Source: Nitrosotalea sp. | GTDB lineage: Archaea > Halobacteriota > Syntropharchaeia > Alkanophagales > Methanospirareceae | Length of the DNA stretch: 64,000 nt | Direction of reading: 5' to 3' | Assembly: GCA_020725315.1 (NCBI GenBank) | Contig: DYFG01000001.1 | Coordinates: 1 to 64,000 of the forward strand | In this document: one piece after another, positions 42,922 to 52,192 of the stretch | Layout: the number at the start of each line of letters is the position of its first letter | Numbering within the stretch: position 1 is the stretch's first letter | Notes under the pieces: generated by a model | Databases searched by the model: none | What the model was told of the DNA's origin: nothing | The model's input: only the letters and a program-made list of their open reading frames with translations | Translations under genes and position numbers: made by a program

Positions 42922-42950
42922 TTGACAAATCCTAATTTTGCGCTTATAAT
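42922..42950 (+). promoter_or_regulatory. Consensus promoter for the island's plus-strand genes
   Basis: TTGACA (42922-42927), 17 bases, TATAAT (42945-42950). AAGACTCT abuts the -35 box, exactly as in the promoter at 63895, suggesting a shared operator. Confidence 0.8.
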
Positions 42951-42973
42951 TAAGTGAAATAAGGAACGGGAAG

Positions 42974-43168
42974 ATGACAGCTAAACAGTTTTTATATGTG
43001 TTTATTGTTTTGCTTTTGATCATAGCGTTTTTAGTGGGCATTACTGATGTTATTTTTGCTATTCTAGGATTCATGTTTGGCGGTGCTTTTATTATTTTAG
43101 ACAGACAAGAAAAGATATGGGTTATGCGAATCAACACAGATGTTCACGAAAGGGGTAACGATGATTGA
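42974..43168 (+). CDS. Small two-span membrane protein
   Basis: 64 residues with two hydrophobic segments (FLYVFIVLLLIIAFLVGI and VIFAILGFMFGGAFIIL) and a charged tail. It has a near-perfect promoter and AAGGAA ribosome site. A superinfection exclusion or holin-like role is possible; no family match. Confidence 0.6.
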   Translation: MTAKQFLYVFIVLLLIIAFLVGITDVIFAILGFMFGGAFIILDRQEKIWVMRINTDVHERGNDD

Positions 43169-43529
43169 CCAGTTGGAATGTCCCGTAGCAGCCCCCAAGC
43201 TGCTCAAGGCGAAATCAACTGTCGTGCTTTGCTCCAACTGCAAAGCGTGGATCACTCGCTATCCGACTTTTCTCGGATATGACGACATGGATCACTGTGA
43301 GCGATGCGGTTGCACCAGCGTCATTATGCGCGAGGGCCGTCCCTATGGTCCGAAATCGGGCTTGTGGGATTGGATCGTCGCTGAGTTTCGCGAAGTGTTC
43401 TCCCACCTCGACACGTGGGAGTTCGAGTCCGTTATCTGTGATCCGCCAATCGAGTCGCTCGACTGGAAGGCCATTGACGACTGGTTCAATGAAAACGACT
43501 TCCACCGTGCGCCTAGAACAGTGGAATAG
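43161..43529 (+). CDS. Zinc-ribbon protein
   Basis: 122 residues from the ATG at 43161 (MIDQLECPVAAPKLL). CSNC and CERC form a zinc ribbon; the rest is acidic and aromatic. GC-richer than the phage average and overlapping the membrane protein gene by eight bases. Function unknown. Confidence 0.6.
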   Translation: MIDQLECPVAAPKLLKAKSTVVLCSNCKAWITRYPTFLGYDDMDHCERCGCTSVIMREGRPYGPKSGLWDWIVAEFREVFSHLDTWEFESVICDPPIESLDWKAIDDWFNENDFHRAPRTVE

Positions 43530-43553
43530 GTTATGCGAATAGGGGAACACGAA

Positions 43554-43784
43554 ATGAACGCAGCAGAAATTGAACAAAAGCTTGAGCAGTTAGAGCGCAA
43601 GCTTGCCCAAGCAGAGTCGGAACAAGAGAAACTAATCTCCATCATCATGCAAGAAACGGATGTATGCCTGTTTGGTGGCGGCGCTATGCGGGACGGACTC
43701 CCCCGCCGCAACAGTTGCCGCTTTGGGCATCCAGGCTGTGCGTGCGCTGATTGGATTGACGCGCACCGACCAGATAACGTATGA
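43554..43784 (+). CDS. Coiled-coil protein with Cys-rich end
   Basis: 76 residues from the ATG at 43554 (GGGGA upstream). A Glu/Gln/Lys-rich coiled coil is followed by CRFGHPGCACADW, a possible metal site. Unknown function. Confidence 0.5.
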   Translation: MNAAEIEQKLEQLERKLAQAESEQEKLISIIMQETDVCLFGGGAMRDGLPRRNSCRFGHPGCACADWIDAHRPDNV

Positions 43785-43821
43785 GAAGGCAGCTACCGGA
43801 AATCTATAGGAGATGTGGTTA

Positions 43822-44082
43822 ATGCCCACCCTTTACTACCATCCCCGCCGAGGGGGAAAGGCGACGAAAGTGGCAGCAAACAGACTGGCAGTATTGGACA
43901 CCATTCGAGAGCGCACAGAAGCAGAGACACCGCCGGAATGGATCAAGCCGCTGCTGATCATTGAGGCGCTGGTGACTGAGATTGACGCGCTCAAATCTGA
44001 GATCGAACTGCTGCGTGCCGAACTGGGCAACCGTCCCGCCGAGGGCGCCAAGCCTGCGGACGTGTGGCCTGACCGCTGGTAG
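43822..44082 (+). CDS. Hypothetical helical protein
   Basis: 86 residues from the ATG at 43822, chosen because AGGAG lies ten bases upstream (the ATG at 43813 directly abuts it). Helical, Glu-rich C-terminal half. GC-rich island gene. Confidence 0.5.
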   Translation: MPTLYYHPRRGGKATKVAANRLAVLDTIRERTEAETPPEWIKPLLIIEALVTEIDALKSEIELLRAELGNRPAEGAKPADVWPDRW

Positions 44083-44108
44083 CCGCATCTGTGCACAGTT
44101 CACACACA

Positions 44109-44132
44109 GCGCCCCGGTGTGTGCCGGGGCGC
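44109..44132 (+). terminator. GC-rich hairpin after the 43822 gene
   Basis: GCGCCCCGG and CCGGGGCGC pair around TGTGTG. No T tract follows. The preceding sequence GCATCTGTNNACAGTT recurs before the hairpin at 44686, so the two intergenic segments are related. Confidence 0.5.
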
Positions 44133-44160
44133 GTCACTTATCAGAATAGGAGTACTAAAC

Positions 44161-44658
44161 ATGAAAGGACTGGAGATGAAAAAGTACCAGCTTCGGCGGG
44201 CAATTCGGCAGACCTGCATTCTTTCGCCACCGCCGCCCCACAGCGAAACGGAGAAATACGACGCTTGGACGCTAGGGCGGCTGATCGACTACACAGCGAA
44301 GGAACTTGAGAAGCAGTTGCCCGCCTACGTCCGCAAGATGGAGTCGGTTGCTCATCCCGATCCGTCTCGCCCGCTGGTTGTCATGCCGCGAACTACATCC
44401 GCCATCCCGCTCACCGCCGACGGATCGCCTGCCTTTCCCGAACCAGAACGGATACGCCGATACGACACGGTGCTGCCGAAACGGTTTGTTGTACGCTCCG
44501 GGGATGGCCCGGCGCTCAATGTCTTCATCGGCTATTCATCGCTCATGGAGACGGTCTACTTCTTTCGCGTCAAACGGTTACTCGACGAGGCGACGATCCG
44601 CCGCCCAACATGGAAGGGGCGCAAAACACCCCTCAACCGCGAACTGCCCTACGCCTGA
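44161..44658 (+). CDS. Hypothetical protein of the GC-rich island
   Basis: 165 residues from the ATG at 44161 (AGGAG upstream). Basic and Pro-rich; a middle part PLVVMPRTTSAIPLTADGSP and a C-terminal Arg-rich end. No family recognised. Followed by a terminator. Confidence 0.5.
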   Translation: MKGLEMKKYQLRRAIRQTCILSPPPPHSETEKYDAWTLGRLIDYTAKELEKQLPAYVRKMESVAHPDPSRPLVVMPRTTSAIPLTADGSPAFPEPERIRRYDTVLPKRFVVRSGDGPALNVFIGYSSLMETVYFFRVKRLLDEATIRRPTWKGRKTPLNRELPYA

Positions 44659-44685
44659 CCGCATCTGTAAACAGTTGCCAGATAG

Positions 44686-44709
44686 AGCGCCCCAACCGGG
44701 GCGCTTTTT
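44686..44709 (+). terminator. Intrinsic terminator of the island operon
   Basis: AGCGCCCC, loop AACC, GGGGCGCT, then TTTTT. Its stem is almost the same as the hairpin at 44109, and both are preceded by GCATCTGTNNACAGTT. Confidence 0.85.
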
Positions 44710-44766
44710 GCTTATGCGAATCGACCGTTGCAAAACCCACCAGTCTCTTATGAGTGATGTCATCAG

Positions 44767-47169
44767 TTAACTCTCGCTGTAGGATACCCATGCGCTAATG
44801 AGAGATTGCAGCGTCGCAAAATGTGCGTCTGCAATTGCCTGTTTCGTGCGAAGGTCCGCGATTGATGAGACAACCACCGCTCTAATCCCATCAATCGCCT
44901 CGCGGATTTGGTCAGTAGTGACACCCAGGTTGGTGCTAAGGTCCAAGCTGGTCCATTGGGTCGGATTAGTGCCAGTGAGTTCTTTGGGTGACATAAAATA
45001 ACTGTTCGTTACCGCAGAGGTCACAGAGCCGGTTAAAGAGCCGATTAGCGTATCGGTTATTGTCTGATTGCTGCCAGTGCCTGCCAGGACCGCGATCCCG
45101 GTACTCGACCATACAATATTTTTTTGAAAGGTGCCGTTGTCCCCATCAATGACCATGCCACACAGCACGTCGCCCAGGAAGTTTCCTCGCACCTTACCAT
45201 AGGTAGGATCGTGCCAAAAATGGATAGCATATCCCTCTCCGCCGATGAAGATATTTTCTTCGATCAGCGGCTCATCTTCCGCCTGGGTTATGTCATGATT
45301 AGTGTAATAAAGCGAGTGGTAATGGACTCCGCTACCGCACTCAATGAAACGGTTGCGATAGATATGGACGCGGGTAAAGTCTGAACCAAGACACTCCCAA
45401 AAACCGAAGAAGGTGTTGTACCGGACTACGCAATCAGGCTTTACATGCACGTGCTGGTTGGGGGTTGCAGGTGCAGCAGCCTTAGCTCCCCCGATCCAAC
45501 ACCCTTCCAGCGTCGCCCCGCTATTTACAACTACAGTGGGCGCATAGCCATCAGTGCGAGTGATTATGGGCTTTGCTCCTGCTGCTGCCTTGAGCGTGCC
45601 GCCCGCTGGAATGTTAATATGATAGCCGTTTACCGTAGTGGCCGGGTCGAGGGCATAGATTCCGTCGGCAAGCTCTACGATTCCCCCTGCCGCCAATTCC
45701 GCATAAGGGAAAACTTGATCGCCAGTCACGGACATCGGCTCCATCAAGACGGGGTCGGGCTGGGAGACGCCGCTACCGGGGCCAAGATAAAGCTGTGGGT
45801 TAGCGTAGGCCGAAGACGAGATCGGATAACTTTGCAACCCTTCAGGTGATGTTTCTGCCGGGTATACCGCCGCGATTGCCGTTGCGGTATCCTGGTGCGA
45901 CACATCCAAGATAGCACCGCGCGACGTCACCGTTTTTCCTGAGCGCGATAAAAAGCGGTGTTGTGTGCCTTCGCACATCACGTCGATGCCGGTCGGCGTC
46001 CCCACGTTCAGCACATCGGTCCATCCAGCAGGCACAATTTCAGAGCCGCCAACAACTTGTCGCACACAATAATCCCAGGCCGTATTTGTCTCGTTGCGCC
46101 GTATAATGGCTCTCCACTTATTATCTTGATCACCAATGCGGTAGTCGATGGATACTTCTTCGCCTGCCGATGGGGCGTCATTGAGTACAAACGTAAAACG
46201 ATGTATTGCGTCGGCTGACGCTTCATACTGCGATCCAGACACTGGCTCGGTTTCGTAGACGGTGGCAAGCCCGGCGTCCGAATTGAACGGCGCTCCAAGA
46301 GCAAGCACCGCAATTGAATCCATCTCGAATTTGTCGTTGGTAGATGTTACTCTGGTATACACATCTCCAAGGTTGTAATCATAGTATCGCGGTTTAATTA
46401 AGGTGAGTTTTGAGGTGGTGCAATTAATGTATAATACCAAAGTGTCGGTATAAATCACCGCAAACCGACGCTGGTCGCTGTAATAGCCAGAGAAAGTCTC
46501 TAAAAAGGAGAGATAGGATGGTGAGATACGGTCTACCGGCACTCCCAACTTTTCGTTGCTAAATCCAACGCGCATGTTAGACCCGCCAGCGGTATAGTTC
46601 GTGCTAAATAATAGAGCTAACCCAGGGACAAATGGGGTTGGGCTTGCGGTAGTCACTGATATGTTGGTGGTGGCAGTTTTCGCCAGTTTGCCATTGGCAA
46701 TCGAGAGGTCAGGCGCTCCCGCATCGGAAAATTCTAAGACGCCGGGACCGGGTTCACTTGTGCGTGGTGTCGTTATCGGAGCCGCATCAGCGGTTGTAAA
46801 CTCATCACGCAAAATATAGAGATCGACGGCAAGGCTAAACTGAGTTGCCGCCTTGTTGGCATTACCAGCGAGATCGGTACACACCGCAGCAGGAATGTCT
46901 ACGGTGACTATGCCAACATCAATCGTTGGTGTGATCGTCGCTGTCCAGACGGTGTTATCTGCCGTGACAAAGTTTGACATCACGCAGTTGCCGAGCTTCA
47001 CATCGCTGTACGCAAATCCGGTAACTTCATCGTCAAACGTGATAATAATCGTAAACGGCCCTTTGGTGGGCGCAACCGCATCGCTCGTAATCGTTACGGT
47101 CGGCCCGCTCACCCCCTGCGCCCCCCGGAACGCCGGATTGTTCAGCAGCAAACCCATCATTCCCGGCAT
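44767..47169 (-). CDS. Virion-type protein with Ig-like and right-handed beta-helix domains
   Basis: 800 residues. The N-terminal ~110 are a bacterial Ig-like domain (VTITSDAVAPTKGPFTIIIT). A middle jelly-roll-like region follows, then a parallel beta-helix (about 560-750; GYAIHFWHDPTYGKVRGNFL). Beta-helix tail spikes often bind or cut polysaccharide. Its high GC and convergent orientation to the plus-strand island genes suggest acquisition as a unit. Confidence 0.65.
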   Translation of the reverse strand: MPGMMGLLLNNPAFRGAQGVSGPTVTITSDAVAPTKGPFTIIITFDDEVTGFAYSDVKLGNCVMSNFVTADNTVWTATITPTIDVGIVTVDIPAAVCTDLAGNANKAATQFSLAVDLYILRDEFTTADAAPITTPRTSEPGPGVLEFSDAGAPDLSIANGKLAKTATTNISVTTASPTPFVPGLALLFSTNYTAGGSNMRVGFSNEKLGVPVDRISPSYLSFLETFSGYYSDQRRFAVIYTDTLVLYINCTTSKLTLIKPRYYDYNLGDVYTRVTSTNDKFEMDSIAVLALGAPFNSDAGLATVYETEPVSGSQYEASADAIHRFTFVLNDAPSAGEEVSIDYRIGDQDNKWRAIIRRNETNTAWDYCVRQVVGGSEIVPAGWTDVLNVGTPTGIDVMCEGTQHRFLSRSGKTVTSRGAILDVSHQDTATAIAAVYPAETSPEGLQSYPISSSAYANPQLYLGPGSGVSQPDPVLMEPMSVTGDQVFPYAELAAGGIVELADGIYALDPATTVNGYHINIPAGGTLKAAAGAKPIITRTDGYAPTVVVNSGATLEGCWIGGAKAAAPATPNQHVHVKPDCVVRYNTFFGFWECLGSDFTRVHIYRNRFIECGSGVHYHSLYYTNHDITQAEDEPLIEENIFIGGEGYAIHFWHDPTYGKVRGNFLGDVLCGMVIDGDNGTFQKNIVWSSTGIAVLAGTGSNQTITDTLIGSLTGSVTSAVTNSYFMSPKELTGTNPTQWTSLDLSTNLGVTTDQIREAIDGIRAVVVSSIADLRTKQAIADAHFATLQSLISAWVSYSES

Positions 47170-47221
47170 ATCGTCACCTCGCCCTCGCCTTTATTCGTTA
47201 TGAGAATGGTCATTCTAAACA

Positions 47222-47683
47222 TTAGCTAATCAAGCTGTATTGTACTAGCAAATCAGTCTGATCTTCATCAGCACCAGTCGCATCAACAAACAAAAGGCGT
47301 ACATACGGGAAAGGAAAAATCTCTGCCCACAAAACAAGCGCATTAGGCTCTCCTGCAACAAGAGTCATTTCAAATGGTGCGTCATTTGCAGTATCCATCA
47401 ACGTAGCAAAGTTCGCAGGATTACCATCTGTTGAAACTTGAACACGAAGAACACTACCCGCAATAAAATCGCCCGCAATTACAACACCCACAGAAGCCCA
47501 TCCACGCTTGTCAATTACATCTGATACAGCACCATTAACAGTCATCACATTGTAGGGAGACATAAGACGGGCGGGAAGAACCGTTGCAGCATCTAGCCCC
47601 TCTCCTACAGAAGTAGCTGTAATGTCTCCTGATCCTACAATAGTTACAGGATAGGCGTTACCTGCCAAAGTACCTCTGCTCAT
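47222..47683 (-). CDS. Putative head-associated beta-rich protein
   Basis: 153 residues, beta-rich, downstream of the capsid genes (MSRGTLAGNAYPVTIVGSGD ...). Its stop/start overlaps the next gene by one base. A decoration or head-fibre role is possible from position only. Confidence 0.45.
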   Translation of the reverse strand: MSRGTLAGNAYPVTIVGSGDITATSVGEGLDAATVLPARLMSPYNVMTVNGAVSDVIDKRGWASVGVVIAGDFIAGSVLRVQVSTDGNPANFATLMDTANDAPFEMTLVAGEPNALVLWAEIFPFPYVRLLFVDATGADEDQTDLLVQYSLIS

Positions 47684-48261
47684 TATTCTTCTTCCTTTTC
47701 AGGTTCATCAATCCGAACTATATACGTAGAAGAAAAACTTCCTTCTTTGATATGAGGAACAGCAGTCATCGTAGAAATAATATTACCCGTAGAATCTATA
47801 AATTGAATCACTAACCCATCTTCCGTCGCCGTTCCTATGGTTTCTACTTTTTCGCCTACCTGCCGCAACAAAGCATCCGTCTGATCCGCCCGTTCTCTAA
47901 TAAGTTCTTCTAATGTGTCTAGCTTTTTGTCATAAGACGCAGTTACAGAGGTAATTAATCCAGTAAGCGCACCCAAATTTTCACTAACCGTACTTAATAC
48001 TTTCGTGTTAGCTTGATAAGCTAACCGAACAAGCTTTCCTTCTGCTATACTTTCTGCCACCAAATCAGTGAGGGTTTGTTCTAGTCGAATCTGTTTTTCT
48101 TCTAGCCCTATTCTAGCAGAATCCTCTTTACTTTTGCTGGTTGCTTGATGATAAATTGTTCTCGCCAACCACAGCATAATAACTACTAAAGCTCCCGCTA
48201 AACCCCCCTCTAAATTTGAATCATCGATTCCCAAGAAGTGGACGCCAAGTAGGAAATACAT
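47683..48261 (-). CDS. Membrane-anchored coiled-coil protein
   Basis: 192 residues. One membrane helix (GGLAGALVVIMLWLARTIY) near the N-terminus, then a long coiled coil and a beta-rich tail ending EPEKEEE. CTAGGAG lies just after a large hairpin. It may be a virion or lysis accessory protein; unknown. Confidence 0.5.
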   Translation of the reverse strand: MYFLLGVHFLGIDDSNLEGGLAGALVVIMLWLARTIYHQATSKSKEDSARIGLEEKQIRLEQTLTDLVAESIAEGKLVRLAYQANTKVLSTVSENLGALTGLITSVTASYDKKLDTLEELIRERADQTDALLRQVGEKVETIGTATEDGLVIQFIDSTGNIISTMTAVPHIKEGSFSSTYIVRIDEPEKEEE

Positions 48262-48272
48262 GAATAACTCCT

Positions 48273-48300
48273 AGAGGGGGGTAGTTTAATACCCCCCTCT
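48273..48300 (-). terminator. Hairpin between capsid and downstream gene
   Basis: AGAGGGGGGTA (48273-48283) pairs perfectly with TACCCCCCTCT (48290-48300). There is no T tract, and the next ribosome site is right after it, so it may attenuate transcription or protect capsid mRNA. Confidence 0.6.
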
Positions 48301-48317
48301 GATTACTAGATTTATAT

Positions 48318-49787
48318 CTAACTCGTCAAGTTGTATGGCGCATTATCCCGAACCAACACACCACCATTCACAAAGTAGTGATCGTCAGGATGCGGCATAC
48401 GCATTGCCTTGAGCGGCGTGTACAGGACATTCTGTAGACGAGCCGCCAAGTGCGGAGTCTGAAGGCGAAGGCGCGGTTCAATCTTGGCAGTCCACGACAC
48501 ACACCAGTTGGTGCGGCTGAACGTCCACAAGAACCGACCCCCATCCGTCCAAAATTCGTTGTTCAAACGCCCATCAGCAATACCCTGCATCACGCCATTA
48601 GCGGCAGAGAAGTCAAAGTATTCAAAGTACAACACCGGACGAGAACCACGAACCGTAAACGGAAGCAGATAAATATCACTCGAAAAAGAACCAGCCGGAA
48701 CATTCGCGTTTTCCGCATTAGTGTCAATAGGCATATAGTCATCGACAATCACCGGAATACGCATACCGTCAAGCTCAAGATAGTTCCCATTATACATTGC
48801 ATCAGACATGGCACGCATCGCCATAGCATCAACATTGCTGCTAGGGGCACCATTGGGAAGATCGCCAGCCTGACCACAACGACCCGTCGCGTAAACGCAA
48901 GGCCAGTAATCAGTGAGAATACGGAACAAAGCTTCTGGCATCACCAGCGCCCACTGTACCGGATTCATCCCCATCGTAGTCGCATTATGCTTTACATAGC
49001 GCCACATCGTTTGCAACGTATAAAACAGACTATAAGTTGAATCTTCAGCTGAAGCGTAGTTGAAATCAACAATGTATGAGTCAAGCGACGGACAGGACGT
49101 TCCCGTAATCACATCGGTATGTCCCGTCTTCACCAACGATTCAAGACCAAAAAATTCCTTATAACCACCACCAGCTGTATTGTTAACCGGAGTACCCGTC
49201 CACAGCATCTTGCTAAGCTTGTTCTCAAACGCCACGCCAAGCATCAGCCAACGAGCAAGAACCTCTCGGTTCAATACTGAAGCAGTTGAGTTAGGAACAC
49301 TGTCAGGAACGAAAAACCCCTGATCCAGAAGCGGATCGTTAACAAGCTGAAGGTCCATAAACTCGCCACGATTGGTGCGACGGCCCACGGTATTCAGTTC
49401 AAGAGGTTCTGTCTTGCGACTCACCCGCCCAAAAACCGTACCCTGCATACAGCTTTTAATCTCGCCAGCTTCCGGCGGCTCGTCACAGACACCGTCGGCT
49501 TCATCACCAGTCTCATCTGTAAAGCCAGTCAGATATGCCTGAATAGGATTGGTATCGACCGTACCGAACGAAGGAAGCACAGCGCCAAGCCCCGTCCCAC
49601 GAACACGAGTCGAAAACACATCCCGTTCGACACCCGGCACACCAAAAATTCCGGTTGGCCCGTGCATATAATTGGTCGTCAAACTAAATCCAGCAGGAAG
49701 ATCGTGCTTGTAACCGACGCTCTTATCCTGCATCTGACTCAGTTTGGAAAATGCACTAGCCAGTTCCGCGTAATCAATGTTTCCCAT
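48318..49787 (-). CDS. Major capsid protein
   Basis: 489 residues, directly after the protease/scaffold gene as in HK97-type phages. The sequence has long N-terminal arm-like and beta-rich parts (WALVMPEALFRILTDYWPC; RIPVIVDDYMPID) seen in large capsid proteins, and codon use is biased like a highly expressed gene. Family inferred mainly from position, size and codon bias. Confidence 0.7.
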   Translation of the reverse strand: MGNIDYAELASAFSKLSQMQDKSVGYKHDLPAGFSLTTNYMHGPTGIFGVPGVERDVFSTRVRGTGLGAVLPSFGTVDTNPIQAYLTGFTDETGDEADGVCDEPPEAGEIKSCMQGTVFGRVSRKTEPLELNTVGRRTNRGEFMDLQLVNDPLLDQGFFVPDSVPNSTASVLNREVLARWLMLGVAFENKLSKMLWTGTPVNNTAGGGYKEFFGLESLVKTGHTDVITGTSCPSLDSYIVDFNYASAEDSTYSLFYTLQTMWRYVKHNATTMGMNPVQWALVMPEALFRILTDYWPCVYATGRCGQAGDLPNGAPSSNVDAMAMRAMSDAMYNGNYLELDGMRIPVIVDDYMPIDTNAENANVPAGSFSSDIYLLPFTVRGSRPVLYFEYFDFSAANGVMQGIADGRLNNEFWTDGGRFLWTFSRTNWCVSWTAKIEPRLRLQTPHLAARLQNVLYTPLKAMRMPHPDDHYFVNGGVLVRDNAPYNLTS

Positions 49788-49813
49788 TAGTTATCTCCAC
49801 CTATCGATCAGGA

Positions 49814-50926
49814 TTATTCAATCCCTAGATGTTGCCAAAAACCAACCTGCAAAACGGACGGGGTATCAGAAGTTTCTTTTTCCTCTACCTTTCCCTCACG
49901 CTTTTGCTTGAGACGATCAACAAGCTCCTGATCACTTTCCTCTTCTTTAGTAAAGGCTTGTGGCATATACTGACGCCATGAACGGGCCGTAAACGCCTCT
50001 GCAATCTTCTCGTCTTCAGACTTACTCTGCTGCTTTTCGATAACAGCAATCTTTTCAGTAAGAGAATTAATTGCCTGCCCGTAGCTTTCTAGCACTTCAG
50101 CAAGCTCCTCAATATTGAGGGCCTTATAAACGCGAGTGTAGACAGCCTGAAAAGGCTCATCAGGAACTTCCTCTTCCGAAGGAGCTTCTTCTACAGAGTC
50201 ATTAGCAACTTCCTCTGCCGGAGTCTCTTCGGCAACTTCTTCCGCGTCAGAACTTTCTTCCATTTCCTTGAAAGGAATAATACGATCCAAAATTTCGGAA
50301 GCCTGAATTAGATTCTCTTCCGCCATCTTTTCGTATTCTTCTCCAAAGATTTGACGCAACCAGTTCCGACGCGCCGAACTAAGCTCTTTCCCCATTACAA
50401 AATCTCCATAAAATGTTGGTTGTGTGAGGACGTTTGCCGCCCACTCATCCGGTAATATTGTGAACTCAAAGCTTCTATATTTCGAAATTATTTTATCATC
50501 AATTTCCAAAACAATAAAACCATGAGACATACCTAATGAATATTCATTGTTTAGTAGCTTGTTTACAATAGGTTCTTGTTCTGGATATATCTTGCCTAAT
50601 ACCAGCGCAAAGCGCCCGAAAACTTCTACCTGCAAAACCTCTCCAATAGAAAATCCTTTGAAGACAGTTTTTGTAAATTCATTAAATTCTTCAGTGGATA
50701 ATGAACCAGACTCATGCAACAAAAATGCAGTGTACCAGATTCGATCCGGTATCTTAGGTGCGTGCATGATCGTGATCTGTGGGACAAAGCCTGTTTCTTC
50801 AATCCACTGTTTGTAGTTAATGTGGGATTCCTGAGATAGAATATCCCCTTCTCGATCCACATAACTATTAGAGTAGATTCCTAGAAAATAGCTTTCGCCA
50901 TTAACCTTAAATATAATAGGCCTCAT
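49814..50926 (-). CDS. Prohead protease fused to a scaffold-like tail
   Basis: 370 residues. N-terminal ~190 resemble XkdF/U35-type phage proteases (DREGDILSQESH; YSLGMSHGFIVLEI; SFEFTILPDEWAAN), with Ser/His candidates. The rest is an acidic, Glu-rich low-complexity and coiled-coil scaffold-like region. Such fusions process the prohead during assembly. Confidence 0.75.
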   Translation of the reverse strand: MRPIIFKVNGESYFLGIYSNSYVDREGDILSQESHINYKQWIEETGFVPQITIMHAPKIPDRIWYTAFLLHESGSLSTEEFNEFTKTVFKGFSIGEVLQVEVFGRFALVLGKIYPEQEPIVNKLLNNEYSLGMSHGFIVLEIDDKIISKYRSFEFTILPDEWAANVLTQPTFYGDFVMGKELSSARRNWLRQIFGEEYEKMAEENLIQASEILDRIIPFKEMEESSDAEEVAEETPAEEVANDSVEEAPSEEEVPDEPFQAVYTRVYKALNIEELAEVLESYGQAINSLTEKIAVIEKQQSKSEDEKIAEAFTARSWRQYMPQAFTKEEESDQELVDRLKQKREGKVEEKETSDTPSVLQVGFWQHLGIE

Positions 50927-51459
50927 TTTAAAACCGCTTTCACTATGATTGTTTTAACTCCCAAAACCACCTGCTTATGAATCTTGTTGACAATAAACCC
51001 CTCAAAATCTCTTGCCTCAATTCCAGGCCACCAAACAGAAGTTCGTCCTTTAACTACTGGACCATAGTATAGCCCACCCCCTGATATTCCCCAGCGACCC
51101 CCAGGCTGAGTCCTTGCTCGATAACCCTGTTGGTAGATGAGATAGGGCGCTCTTCGTGCATAAATCTGGTGGCCTGCCACCCCACGACTGATATAGACCC
51201 ACTTCATACGATTAAACCCGCCTACCGGATAGACGTAAATCGACATAAACGAGCCACCATAAAACGTAAAGGTGCTTCTAAAAAATGGCTTATTTCGCCA
51301 GCCCGTCACTGTCAGATATAACCAGTTACGAATCAACTCCTTAACTGGTCCTTTGAGGTAGACAGCTAAATCCTTCTCTATCCGATCCCACTTTCTAGTA
51401 ATATATCCAGCAGGTAGATAGATAGGAATAATCGTAGCATTTTTAAGTCGTGAGGCCAT
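50923..51459 (-). CDS. Putative virion structural protein
   Basis: 178 residues, basic, aromatic (GYITRKWDRIEKDL; WVYISRGVAGHQIYARRAPY). Lies between minor head protein and protease genes and overlaps both. The fold may be HK97 gp10-like; not certain. Confidence 0.45.
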   Translation of the reverse strand: MASRLKNATIIPIYLPAGYITRKWDRIEKDLAVYLKGPVKELIRNWLYLTVTGWRNKPFFRSTFTFYGGSFMSIYVYPVGGFNRMKWVYISRGVAGHQIYARRAPYLIYQQGYRARTQPGGRWGISGGGLYYGPVVKGRTSVWWPGIEARDFEGFIVNKIHKQVVLGVKTIIVKAVLK

Positions 51460-52192
51460 GAACTTCTACCTTACTAAATGTATATGGGCTTTCTGCTTCA
51501 TGATCTAAACAAACAACACAATTTTCCGCCGAAGGATTTACGTTCCAATAAACGTAATAATTATCCTCATCTTCATCTACTTCCAACCAGCATTTGCACA
51601 ACGATTTTCCAAGACAGTCGTCACCTGGGAGATAAGGCATCATAAAAGTAATATCGACAGGAATAGTGCCCGCTATAAACGGTGCTCTGGCATACCCATA
51701 CAGAGAAGAACGCCACTGTAGACGACCACTATAAATTACTCCGCTAGACAACGCCTCACGAATGTCTGCCTCAAATCCATCGAAGTATTCATATTCCCTC
51801 TCTAAACGCTGTTCTAAGATTTCCCTGTGCCGTTCAGTAAATTCCTCTCCTTGCAAACCCAACAGCATAAGATCAGAAAAATGGATACGCAGACGATCTC
51901 TAAACCGCTCCGAAAATTCCCTTATTGATAAGGCTCCCGACAAAACAGCGACCAGCAATTCCTGAAATTCTTGGGATGCCTCTTCACAAAGTTCTTCGTA
52001 TTCCTGTTCGTCCCGCTCATCATACTGCTTCTTTCCTTTACCAGCAGCATGTATGCACGCGAAAATAGCCTCTTCTTCAGACCCGCCATCTCTCAAAACC
52101 GCATTAGCGGCTCTGATACAACGTTTCTTTTCTGAGACTGTCCAATTCTTAGCAACTTTTGGCACGTAATTGGGATAACGATAGGGACTCAT
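51443..52192 (-). CDS. Phage minor head protein with ChaB-like N-terminus
   Basis: 249 residues. NWTVSEKKRCIRAANAVLRD ... AIFACIHAAGK is ChaB-like. The C-terminal part, with GDDCLGKSLCKCWLE and CVVCLDHE zinc-type cysteines, fits SPP1 gp7/Mu F-like minor head proteins that follow the portal. The start overlaps the portal stop (ATGA). Confidence 0.7.
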   Translation of the reverse strand: MSPYRYPNYVPKVAKNWTVSEKKRCIRAANAVLRDGGSEEEAIFACIHAAGKGKKQYDERDEQEYEELCEEASQEFQELLVAVLSGALSIREFSERFRDRLRIHFSDLMLLGLQGEEFTERHREILEQRLEREYEYFDGFEADIREALSSGVIYSGRLQWRSSLYGYARAPFIAGTIPVDITFMMPYLPGDDCLGKSLCKCWLEVDEDEDNYYVYWNVNPSAENCVVCLDHEAESPYTFSKVEVHGLTT

